A stretch of DNA of 64,000 nucleotides from Sarcocystis neurona (lineage: Eukaryota > Apicomplexa > Conoidasida > Eucoccidiorida > Sarcocystidae): NCBI GenBank assembly GCA_000727475.1, contig KL647291.1, forward strand, positions 4,722,828 through 4,786,827. Direction: 5' to 3'. The position numbers were made by a program, and so were the translations under genes. This document shows, one piece after another, positions 11,601-22,882 of the stretch. The stretch's first letter is position 1. Each line of letters starts with the position of its first letter. Below the pieces are notes generated by a model. That model saw only the letters and a list, made by a program, of their open reading frames with translations, was not told the DNA's origin and searched no databases.

Positions 11601-14600
11601 TGCTGCTTTCTTCCTGCGCAAGCTGCTCGTATCGGTAGTAGAGCTCGCCTCGGCGGCGAAGGGCTGCGTCGCGCAGCTTCTTCCACTGCTGCAGCGGGGG
11701 CAGTCCTTCAGAGCGTGACTCTGTTGCTGTTGCCCTGCCGCTCCTACTCCGGTGGCGCTGCTGCTGCTGTTACAACTGCTGTGCTGGAACGGCTGCCACC
11801 CCTCTGTTGATACGACTGGGGTTGCTTCTGTGTGCGTGCTGTCTCCGCTGTGCTGCCGCCGCCTTCCTTGTGTCTCTGTCCCGCCCAGAAGCCGATGACA
11901 CAGATATGGGTATACGTACTTTTCCAAGGAACTAGACCTAGTAGAGGGCAGCATTGTCATGTGTGCCGCTGGTGGTTTCTGGCAGTGCTGCAGTGGCCGC
12001 TCCCCGCCGTTGACCTGTTGCTGCTGGTCTGCGGCAGCGGGTGTCCAATGCGTAGTAGCGGATACTCCTCCGTCCACGCAGCTGCGCGAGTCACGCAGTC
12101 CTGCAGGTGAGCGCTGTGCCCGTAAGTGTTGCTGCTGCATGCGAGAGCGTGACTGATGCTGTTGCTGCTGCGACGCAGACGATGAATGAGTCGGTCAAAG
12201 TGCCGCAGCTGCTGGTGGCCGAGTCCTTCGACGTGACAGATCTCATGACGATGAGAAAGCGACTTGCAGCAGCCACGCAGGGCCAAGTCAAGCCGACGAT
12301 TACTGCGTTCTTTTTAAAGGCGATCAGTCTGGCACTGGACGCACATCCCATTCTCAACAGCAAATTTGATGCAGCTTCTGGCGACTCGGTACGTCTCCTG
12401 CTGCTGCGACTTGTAGGATGTGTGTGTGTGTGTGAGGGGTCGGTCTTTGAATTGCAGACACTCCTGCCATGTGGACCGCTGCTATGGGGTTGGCCTGTGG
12501 CAACAGTGGACATGCGTCAGTCTGTGTGCATGCAGTAGTTGAAAGCAGCTCGCGCAGGATGTTGCCGTGGTGTCCCTGGGATGTCTACACGGGCGTGTGC
12601 CCCTGCGTGCGCGCTTGGTGTCTGAGTGCGCTCGCACGCCGAGCGGCGCGCTAGTCAGGCTGCTGTGGGCTGCTGTGGGGTGTACGTACAGTATGAACAG
12701 TTCGGATCGCACAACATCTCGGTGGCGATTGATACGCCTAACGGGCTTGTGGTGCCCAACGTCAAGGACGTGCAGGACCGGAGCATCGTCGAAATTCAGG
12801 CGGAGCTGCACCGTCTGCAAAAGCTAGTGCGTTCCTTCTCTACGCAACCACATACACACACGCCTTTACCAACCTGCTGCTGGCCAGTTTCTGCTGGCAC
12901 CCACCGAGTCTTGCGCAGTGTCGTGGACAGACCACCTCTTCACACTCTTACCCACTGCTGAAGAACGCCAAGTCTGTCGTGTACATATATATATATATAT
13001 GTACGTACTGTAGTGTGTGAGTGTCTAAGTCCCACGCAGATTTAAGGTGGCGCCGCTGCTGCTTTTCTAGCTGTTGCTGCCGCCTGCAGCTACAGCTGCC
13101 GCTGCAGCTGCTTGTTCTTCTCTCGACGCTGCTGTTGCTCGAGGTGCTGAGGCGGCCGCGGGGCTGCCGTCGTGTCGCTGTCGCGCCGGGCAAGTCCTCT
13201 TTTTTCACAGCACAGCAAGTGTTGCTTCTCGAAACAGGCTTAGACGTACCTCTGTCGGTGGAGCACGCTCTCGTCTCCCAGCAGATATTATACGTACGTG
13301 TGTCGAACGACGCATCTGTCCACGTGAAGCAACGAATCGTATAGAAATGCGGGTGAAGCCCCGCATCTCAAAGTCCCCGCATACTGTCTCTCTATCTGCA
13401 CAAGCGTGGACACACACGTGTGGACAAACATGCGTCTTATAGTTTCCCACTGCGTAGGTGTTGTGCTGACGTCCCGAACAGCGCGGCTGGTCGCAGCGCC
13501 AGCGAAGAGAAGCACGTCGTCGTGGGCTGTCTGCGCGTGCTGCAGGCGAAGGAGAACCGGTTGTCACCGAAGGATCTCACGGGAGGGACGATCAGTCTGT
13601 CAAACGTTGGAGCCATCGCTGGAACGCTGGTGCATGCGCTGCTGTTTGACGGCCAGGCGTCAATCATCGGACTCGGTCGCGCGGTCGACACGCCTGTCTT
13701 TTGTGCCGACAGCTCCTCCTCAGCGTTTGGTGGTGCTGCAGCAGGAGGTGGAAGTCCGGCAGCCGACGGGGGGCTGCTGCTCGAGAAGCGGAGCGTTGTC
13801 ACTTGCTCCTGCACAGCAGATCACCGCCACTGCGACGGCGCCACCGTCGCGCGCTTCATGAAACGGTACGTGCGCCGCATGCGCAGCACGCGCGCATGCG
13901 TTTGGCATCTTGACTGAAATCGCCTTAGCGACACTCCCTGCCTGCTTTTGCGCGTGTTGCAGGGGCACAGGTAGGTGCCACCTGTGAGGTGTGCGGGTGC
14001 ACGCTGCAGATGTGTAGTGCTTCCGAGAGCCTGCATGCAGCTGCATGCGGTGCGGCTGGTAGCGTTTAGCCTGCACGTCGCTGCGAAGACGAGGCGACCT
14101 CACTCGGGTAGGGGAAGCAGGAAATTTTCGAGCGCCTTTCTGCAGCAGGTTCGCTACGGTGCAACTGCAGGCAGAACGCTCGAAGAAGAGTGCCACTGAT
14201 TCTGCGGTCAGCCCGAGCTCTCCTCTTTCGCCTGTCCTACAGTTGTCCGTACGCTTCCAGAAGCACACGGCTCCGCATGCGTTTTGAAGACAGGCATCTG
14301 TGTAGACTTCGCCTCCGTTTTGCACATGCTGGATCCATATGTCGATCCGCGTATATATATAGCGGCACCGACAACACTCCTCCGCATGCATTTTGTTAGG
14401 TGTCTCTGTGTGCGTTGCTTCATTCTGAGCGAATACCCATTTATCGATTTGCCTCACATGTATGTATACGTGTACCGACACGTGTGTATTGTACAATGTA
14501 TGTGTATACTCCTGGTGTCTGGACTTCTGAAGGGGAGGAGGATGTACTGAGGTAGCCTAGTGGAACTGTTGAGGTGGTTGCGCATGCAGTGACGGCGGAA

Positions 14601-15224
14601 GCCCACAGGTGTGAAGGGCCCAAGATTGTTTGTGGCTTACATGTTAATTCCTGTGTGTGTGAGCGGACAGCAGGGATGAAACGTGTGTTCCGCGTTGACT
14701 TGATTCTCTAAGGGCAGTGCCCTCGCTTCGTGGTAGCGCCAGGCACCCATCTTCGGTCCCCGTATATCCTTGCTATGTAGGGGACTTTACGTAGCCACAC
14801 CTTTATACACGCGTGCATAAACATGTATGTATACATATAGGAGCGTGTATGTATGCAAGTGTTCATACGTTTGTGTGTATCTGTGAATACGTATTGGTGG
14901 GTTGCCGAAGTTGGGTATGACTAGTCTCGAAGACTAGTTGACGTGGCTGGCTGAGTCGGGAACCGCTTACGCAACCCTACCGCGAGAGAGACGTAATAGG
15001 GGAACAGGGTGTCGCGCTTACACTTCGTCCACGTTAATGTTCCTTCTATGTGTGTGTCTCACCGAAGTAAAATCGTAGCACGGGTTTGTATCTTCTGCTC
15101 CAAGACACGAACAAAGTAGACGGGGACGAGCAGCACTGCTGCCTCGCTGTGGCTGCTGTGCGTCTCATGCAGCATGAAAGAACTCATCGAAGAGCCCGCC
15201 ATGATGCTCATTCAACTGCGCTAG
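5608..15224 (+). CDS. Branched-chain 2-oxoacid dehydrogenase E2 (lipoamide acyltransferase), 5' end missing
   Basis: Transfers the acyl group from E1 via lipoamide to CoA in the mitochondrial BCKDH complex. Exons: 5608-5714, 7625-7683, 8552-8770, 9745-10164 (start could be 9748), 12179-12388, 12692-12826, 13546-13865 and 15173-15224. All have GT-AG borders in compatible phases and give 506 visible residues. The lipoyl domain starts at FKLADIGEG (about residues 28-36), with the lipoyl lysine at residue 66 in EVQSDKA. A peripheral-subunit-binding domain lies at about 150-190 ([16 protein letters not shown]). The catalytic domain includes [18 protein letters not shown] and ADHRHCDGA, whose His-476 and Asp-480 match the HxxxDG active site. 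The protein ends [16 protein letters not shown], as in BCKDH E2. There is a single lipoyl domain. The N-terminal presequence exon was not found. Apicomplexans are known to use mitochondrial BCKDH for acetyl-CoA synthesis from pyruvate. Confidence 0.93.
5745..5995. repeat. CAG-rich block in E2 intron 1
   Basis: Imperfect CAG/AGC triplets on the sense strand within the first visible intron (5715-7624). All three frames stay open over part of it because of the repeat. It joins no flanking exon in phase, and the lipoyl domain reads continuously across the intron. Confidence 0.6.
6840..7260. repeat. TA/TG microsatellite in E2 intron 1
   Basis: Degenerate TGTATGTA, TATATA and GTGTGT units, including a run of TA at about 6897-6911 and of GT at about 7145-7157. 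Non-coding. Confidence 0.75.
7690..8545. repeat. CTG-rich E2 intron 2
   Basis: Almost the whole intron between the two halves of the lipoyl domain consists of imperfect CTG triplets on the sense strand (7684-8551). It ends in GCTGCTGACGCAG, which serves as the splice acceptor. The intron is open in several frames, but the lipoyl domain is continuous only when it is removed. Confidence 0.75.
9140..9535. repeat. Pyrimidine-rich tract in E2 intron 3
   Basis: About 400 bases made mainly of TCTC, CCCT and TTCT on the plus strand, following TA runs at about 9070-9125. It lies in the intron 8771-9744. The strand bias is strong; purines are sparse apart from GTG interruptions. Confidence 0.7.
10165..12178. 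other. E2 intron 4: microsatellite and CAG/CTG triplets
   Basis: This 2-kb intron separates the subunit-binding/linker exon from the catalytic-domain exon. It contains degenerate TA/CA microsatellite (10250-10430), CAG/CTG triplets (10500-10720, 11690-11780) and no conserved protein segment. The predicted protein reads across it as AMVK joined to [10 protein letters not shown], as expected for the family. Confidence 0.6.
14920..14938. other. Perfect short inverted repeat (hairpin)
   Basis: ACTAGTCT, then CGA, then AGACTAGT: an 8-bp perfect stem with a 3-base loop. It lies in the last E2 intron (13866-15172), in a stretch relatively free of triplet repeats. Function unknown. Confidence 0.6.
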
Positions 15225-18200
15225 TGGATGCTGGGCGCAGACGCTCGCGCTGCGTGTGCGGCGCCGCGCGCGCGGACGCGTCTGCGTGGGTCTAGTCAGC
15301 TGCTGGCGCGGTGCAGCAGCAGAATTGCTGTAGGAGGAGGAGGAGGAGTGCGGAGCGAGTGCCCGTCGGCAGGAGGAAGACTGCAGCAGGCGGTATGGAG
15401 TGCTTGGCGGGGGGGGGGGCGGTTGTAGCAAGGCTGCGAAGACAGAGGAGTAGCATCACAGCCGGATAAGCTGAGGCACAACAATCCAGAACTACTGCAG
15501 CTGCCGGGGGGAAGCAGCAGGACAGCAGCAGCGGTAGTAGGTAGCGGTGGGAGAGAAGGAGCACGACCACCGCGCAGCAGGAAATAACAGCAGTGGGAGT
15601 TTAGCAGCAGGAGAAGGACTCTGAGAGCACCTCGTGCCGTGAGGAGTCGAAGGAACCCGGACTTCTGGTGCCTCCTTGCACCACGCCGCCGTGCGTGCAT
15701 GACTTGCACAAGAGACGCGCAGCAGCAAAGAAATAGTTACCACGCGGTATCTGCTGCTGCAGCAACAGCTTCTGGGTGCGTACTAGGTGTGAGAAGGAGC
15801 GCCAGGAGCTGCACAGGAAAACTGCGTGGGGCAGAGGACAGACGAAACAGACAAGATCGCAGCAGGGTGAAACTGCCTCCTGATGCAGCCGCTCGTGTGC
15901 GCGCAGAACAACGTGAGTATGTGCAGCACAAGACACTGCAGCGGAAAGCTTCGCACAGTCGAAAGAAAGAAGAACGGAAGGAAGGGGTGAAGGGGCGAGG
16001 CTTTTGAGAAGTGGCAGGGAGCGTCGTCGCAGCAGCAGAACAACGTCGCGTTACGTGGATATCACACACGGCGGGCCGTGTGTATAGATATACTGCTGCC
16101 CGCCTGTGCCTGCCGTTTGTACGCTCGCAGGGCAGGCGTCCAGAGGTACACGCACACGCGTTCGAGCGCAAGCGCAAAGCTGCCGAGAGAGTGGCAGCCG
16201 TGGGACGGCCTCTGTCGCAAGCTGCCGCTGCAGTTCCCCAGTTGCCATATATACATATCCGTGCATGCACACTTCGCTGCGTTACGATTCCTTTGTGGGC
16301 CCAGACAGAGAAAAAGAGAGGCGCGTGAGCTCCGGACTTCAAAGCCGTACACGCGTGGAGGGTAAACGTACACACTCGTAGGCCTATTCACTATGGAGGG
16401 TATTTACGTATTTGTAACGATCTGTCTCACATGCATGAAAAGCACGGGCTAGAGCGTGCAAGGAGTGCATGCAAGAGACGTGTGGAGTCGTTGCTCCAGT
16501 TACAAGTTGTCCTGCCTTTTTTGTTCGAACAAATTCGAAAAAACCAGAGCGAGTGAGTTTCACGTTTTGCGGGAAATTAGGTAAAGCGTGACTGCTCACA
16601 CACACGTAGACATTCAAGTGCGTCTCCAGGATACACACATTAGAAGAGGCGTGTGTCTGCCTGGACGTAAGTCTGTGCACACGTGTCTGGGTGTGTAAGC
16701 CTCGCTTAATTTCGTCGTGTGTGTATACGTACAAAACTGCCTCGGGTCTCGTACCGAAGAATCTACATGACGTGTCAGTAGTGCAGCGCAGCAGCAGCAG
16801 CGGCGTCGCGACTCTCTCTTTTGTCCACGTGGGTGCGTGGATGTCCCCCCGTGTAACCGCATATGGCCACTTGTTTGTAGGCATGCAGAACACCTATTTA
16901 TTTGTCTCTTTCACCTCGTGCAGGCCTCCACTGATGTTGCAGCGATACCGTTTAAGCTGCACGATTCTGGCATAGCACCACCACAGACTACGTCCGCGCT
17001 ACTGGCACGCTAAAAGGTGAAACGTAGGAAGCACGCGTTGCCGCATACATCGTTTGTGCGACCGCCAGCGCGCACTTCGTGCACGGGCTCTGGCTTGCCT
17101 GCTGTGGCGGTCTCTTGTACACGAGTATGTGAAAGAGTTTGTGGACTGATGGTGCTGCTGCCACTCATGCTTCCTGGCTGTGTCGCATAGGACCTGTAGT
17201 CTAAAAACTGTCGTGAAACGATGCACCGTCTGCACGCCAGCAGACGTAAAATTGTAGTGACGCGCGACATTGTTGGTGCAAAGCACGCACAACAGCAGCA
17301 GCACGCGGTGCTGTTAGTGTTGCTGCCACTGCAATTGCAGCTGCTAACGTGAACTTGCAGTAAGTTTTGCTAGCTCGCAGCTCTGGAGTGCTTGCGTGCA
17401 GTTTGGAAGGGACTTCCTGCTGTAAGTCGATCTACAGCCATTAGCTGTGGATACAGGCGCGGTACCGGGCGCCTCTCCCTCGGCACAAGAAACAGAAGTA
17501 TTATTTTTGAACGAAACCTTACAGACAGTCCACAGAGCTACTGGAGGCATTCTGTGCTCCTGCAAACGAGCGCCACTTCCGTGAAAGTACACGGTAAAAA
17601 TTATTAAAGGCCACTCTTTGACAGAGCACGCTAATGACTGAATGCCACTATCTTGGACATCGCACTCAATGCAAGAACGACGCCCGAAGCTGCTACTTCT
17701 TCCTACAAGCCGTTTTGCACAGTTACAGGACTGCCCGCATTTGATTTATGTTTAATTGTTGCTCTCCAAGTAAGATCTGTTCATGTATCCTCATTTTTTC
17801 CGGCACGAGCACGCACAGATCTGTTCATATTTCTACATATGTGCCTCTGGTGGTCATTCGTTCCTCTGTAGAATGCGCGTCGTGTAGGTCCGTCTCGAAC
17901 AAAATCATCACTCGCAGCCAAAACACCGGCAGGACGATAAAACTCGAGCTGTCTTCTGTGCTACCAGCATCGCACGCAACTGGAAGCAACAGATACGGCA
18001 TACTGGTGTCCGTAGCGTTTTGTGCGTGCTGAGTCTGCTGCACAGGGTAGCCCCGTTGTACGCTTGTATGTATATATGTGAGTGTGCGGCGGACGGACTG
18101 TAGGAGTGAACAGCGGAAAAGTAAGTGCTGGCCACCTGCGTACAGCGTCTAACCATGCCGGCTACTTTCGCTAGCACACTGAGATTCCGGTATGCGTGAA

Positions 18201-21200
18201 TATTCCTATACAAGACGGAGCACAAAAAGACACAACACAACAGGAGTTTATCTTTTTGGCGACTGCATTCGAATAATTCTGCATGCTTGCCACGGAGAAC
18301 GTACAGAGTCTGCAGCTGAAAAACATGTCCATAGCTGGTGTCTGTAGTATCTTATTTTGTGGCTTTGTCTCTTGCGTAAGATGCAGCGCAGGCAACGACT
18401 TTTTCTTGATCTCTCGTGTGTTACGTCACCGCGCAGGAAATCACACATCCATCCGTCACAAGAAACTTTATGTCCTGCTGTCACATGACCCGTGTATATT
18501 TGTGAAGATAGGGGCCTTACGGCGTGCCGTCTAGTCGCAAGGTTGACGTATTAATGGTGGACGCTGGGACGACTGTGGAGAAGCAGCTGCTCCACGCATG
18601 TCTGAAATATTCGCACGACGGAGCCTACGGTACTGCAGCTTTTCATGATACACACGCATACGGTATTATAGATGCGGATGCAACGCTTATGCAGGAACAA
18701 ATGCTTTTAAGGTCATCTTTGAAAAGATTTACTCGGTAGATGGGACTTTTTGAGGGCGACTCGAGATAGATTGATATATTTTGTTGTGTGGAGCGCTAGG
18801 CGAGAAAACCCACGTACCCGCGCATATCTGCCTGCATATCCGCCTATCCATAGTGGGATGATGACTGTAGGCTCCTGCGCATGTGAGTGCTGGCATACGG
18901 GTATCCGTTCAATGTTTGAAAGGACGTTGCAAGTGGACATGCACAGGATGTTGCTCCTGCCCTATGGTACACTTTTTTTAAAAACCTTCACGCGACGTGG
19001 CAGACACATTCATAGATGTCGTTTCCACAGACACTCTGTTGTCGCCTCCTTCACGCACACTGCCTAGACAGCTCCTTTGCAGGCTCACGCTGCAGGCGTG
19101 TCCCAGTCTGCGTCCTTGTGCACGGCCCATGAAAAAGCGTTCTACAGTGTAAGGCAGCGATGGTGTGAAGCAAGGAGGTCAATGCTTCCTTGGTAGCAAG
19201 GTATGTGTGTGTTCCAAGTGGCTTCCGTAGACACAATTGTGGTCTGCCCTCTGTCGAGCAGACTTTGACGCGGTGCACGTTGCTCCAGGATGCTAAAAGA
19301 AAAACGGAGAGCCGCATACACATACGTGTAGACACGCAGACATAGAGAAAGAAACGTAGCAAGGACATCCGTACGCAGCGTACGTCCGGACAGGCAGGGA
19401 TAGAAAGATAGAAGCTAGCAAGGACATCTGTACGCAGCATTGTACGACAGCGTAAACGTCGTCGCACACTACAACTTCGTGCGTGCGAGTGCTTTTTCTG
19501 GAGACTCAGCATACACACACAGCGCGAGGTCGACATACATACCAACAGGTAAAGAGAGGAGCTCGCAATAGTACACGTGGCTCGATATGTCCGCCACCTA
19601 ATCCTCTTATTCGTGCGGCCCCGTCCGCTGAGTCTGTGTGTCCCGCAGACCCTGGATGAAGCGGCTTGCTCGCAAATATGCAAGCTGGGGCTATCACCAG
19701 ATATGTGCATTTTGAGAGATACGGAAGTCTGCACGCGTGTAAGCGCTACGTTAGTCTTCTGCACCGCACACTTGTTTGGTTGAATTGTCGTAGTATGCTG
19801 TGTGCCCGTGTCCACGACGCATGGATTTTGTCTCTGCCTTGTCTCACTGTCGTCCCCACATTCTTCGGCCTGTGCAGTAGGAGTACCAGTATGAGTGGTC
19901 GCTGCATCTGTACGCGTGTAGTTGCAGTGGTACACGACGCATGGAGGAGCACTTGTGGCGTCGCAGCGGCTGCTTAGATGCACAAGTGTGGTGACGGATC
20001 TGCCTCGAGGCTCGACCTATGCCTCTCCTGGAGTTTTCCACCATGCGCAAACAGCCTGGCCGCTGCTGCACACTCACACTCGTGGTACCGACACCTGCTG
20101 TGTGCTGCAGTGTGTCCATTTAGCTGGAAGTTCTTTCCTGTAAATTTTCAGGGCATCGGGTGCGGCAACATCGCAGAAGCAGTAGCAGCATCAAGAGCTG
20201 TTGCTCTTGCGCAGCAGGCGACCCACCTTTGCACCTGCTATGTAGCAGACGCAGTAGCAGTCCACCGGCAGGATGAAGCGCGTCACGAGATGCCTACAAT
20301 AACCGAGCGCAGCTCAAATGCAGCACGAGTACCGTCACAGCAGGAACATCACCAGGACCGCCCGCAAAGAAGGACGACGAGTAGGAACAGCACCAGGAGA
20401 GACAATAACTAGCGTACCAATAGAGCAAACAGCTATACTAACGCTGTGCCACTGCGAAACGTCAGCCGCAGCGTCACAGCGGGGTGAGCACGCCCCGGTG
20501 GCAGGACGAATAAAAGAAGCAGTGGGACTGGCGCCAGCAGCAGCAGCCGCGGAAGCAGTCCGAGCGGAGCAGAAGAACGAGCAGCAGAAGCTGCAGTGGC
20601 GCGCACGACTGGAAGAGCAGCAGAAGCACCTGGACTAGCAGGGGCAGCAGCAGCAGTACATGTCGAGTACAGGACGCCGGCGCGGCGGCAGCGGCCAGAT
20701 GCGTGGCGGCAGGGCTGGACGCGACAGCAGTCCAACAGCTGTTCAAACAGGTATATCGAGCATGTCTTTTTTTTCTTCTTTCTCAAATGCAAGGGAAACG
20801 GCATCGACGACGCAGCTGACTGAATTTGTCCTTCCCCCATGCCGCAGCGGCCCGTTTATCTCTCCTTAGAAGGGCTGTCTGTGTATTACCTCTGCGCATG
20901 TTTTCCTGGCCACCTTCGGACGCGCGGAAGGAGCGAGTGTTCAACGTCGTGTGGTGTACGTACACCTCGAAGCGCATGTCAACCGTGTGTGAGCGAGTTT
21001 TTCCGGCGTAAAGCGCCGTCTTTTTCCATCTAACTCACTCGTCTCACCGTCCCTCCGCGTCTTTCTTCGACCAACCTTGCTACAGCGCACGGCTCCGTGC
21101 TGCCGGGCAGCCGCAGCCGTCTTCGGCAACAGCCGGAGTCGTTGCCGCCTTGGACGAACAAGGACGAGCGCGTTGAATTCCGACTTCTCCATGGTGCCCC

Positions 21201-22882
21201 CTGCGTCCCCCTTGCAATCCTCACCGACAGGCTCACTTCCCCCAGCCGCCCTCGCGACACGTACTGCTGCTAAGCTTGTGCCAAGGGCTGCCGCTGCTGG
21301 CGACGCGGCGGGCATTTCGACTGCAGTCACTGCGGCTGCACGTGGTGCTTCTGCGGCTGCTGATAACCGAGGTGGTATTTGCGGGCTGCCCGAGTCCCGC
21401 CACCTGTACGTGGCTGTTGCTAATTCACCTGCTGTAACAGCAGGTACGAGACTCCCCGTGGTGGACTAGTAGTGGTCGTTGTACTTGGACAGCTGCCGGC
21501 TGCGTGTGCGCGGCAGCGCCAGCTGCTGCAGGACACCTGCGTAGCTGCAGCAAATGCCACTGTCCATTTATTGCGATGTCCTCTACCTTTAACAGCAGCA
21601 GCTGCAGCGATACGTGGTCCCACATGTGCCCCTGCCCGTGCGCCTAGTTGATGCATGCGTGCGTCACGCCAACACACGCACAAAGGGAAATCCCGAAACA
21701 CCTCAGCAGTAGAGCCGAAAGGCTCGAGAACTGTAAGCAGCGGTGCTCCACGGCAATTACAAATCTCTTGCCGTCTGCGTTGAAGTGCATGCGTGCGTGA
21801 TGTCGAGGATGTGAGTGTCTAGGCGCCTGCGCAAGAGTGGATTTGTACACGTGTGTCTCTTTCTATGCGCGTATTATACGTGTGGGGCTGCAGGTGGTCG
21901 TGACTGCGTCATACAAAGTGTCTTGCGTGGAGACTACTACTGCTGCTGCGTGCATCACGTGTGTCCCACGTGCTTGAGAGGGGAAGGTGCAGCAGCAGAA
22001 GCCCATTCCATCTTCGGCCGCGTTTTGATGCGTGCGTGCCGTACGTACTTGCTTCTGCTGTGTTCTCCGACTGCAGGGGGGTGGCCGCGTAGTCGGGGAC
22101 GGAGACGCCTGCTGGTGCTCCTGCAGCGGCTCACGAGCGTATGTATGCAACGTCAAGGAAGTGAGAAGACGCACGACAGCTGCATGTAACGTAGGGCAGA
22201 GGACTCAGGGCTCTCACCTCCGGTTCACTGCGCTGTTGCTACCGTTGCTACCACTGCAAGGATTCTTGGTCGCTGCGGTGCTGCGGGCTGCTCGTCCACT
22301 ATCGCTTGAAACTGATGCTGCCGCGGACGCTGGCGTAGACACAGCCGTGCTTCTGTAGTGACCCGCTGGGGCTGCGTATCGTGCTGCGGCAGGCTGCAGC
22401 AGCTGCGGCGCGTGGCTGCCTGCTGTTGCCGCCTCAGCAACTGCGTATCTGTTGCTGCTCGTGGTACGGCGACCTGCTGCGGGTGCTGCCGGTGGCGCAG
22501 CCCTTGGCTCTAGCTGCCGCCCTTGGTGCAGCTGTTTATTTTTCCTGTGGCTCGTGCAACTGACTGCTGCTGCTGCTGCTCGTTCAGCGACCTGCCTCCT
22601 GCTGTTCCTGCAGGGGAAACTGACTTCCGCTGCTCGTGTGGCGACGACCTGCCTGCTGCTGCCCGCGCAGCCCCTTGCGGCTGCTGCTGCTGCTGCTCGT
22701 GCGAAACTAGGCGTGCTGCTGCTCGTGCGGCTCCCGGTGCCGGAGGGCTGGTGCAGCTACGCGCTTCCGCTGGTGCGTTGCGTATAGCCGTTGTGATCGG
22801 TCTCTTCGCCTGTGTGGAAAGGACCTCGCTGTCTGCGTAAAAAAGACGAAGCCCCTCAGCAGCAGCTCTGCAGCTGAAGAAA
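15225..22882. other. Spacer between E2 and SAPS genes, no recognised gene
   Basis: Contents: CAG-rich blocks at about 15300-15620 and 20180-20730, an 11-base G run near 15409-15419, and CTG-rich blocks at about 21240-21370 and 22230-22740. A near-identical 23-bp direct repeat containing AGCAAGGACATC occurs at about 19357 and 19416. Open frames at 20318-20638 and 21077-21469 are Ala/Gln-rich and show no domain. Bases 16400-20000 are mostly unique with few triplets; short frames there (for example 18524-18739) are not recognisable. Unfound exons or untranslated regions of flanking genes could lie here. Confidence 0.45.
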
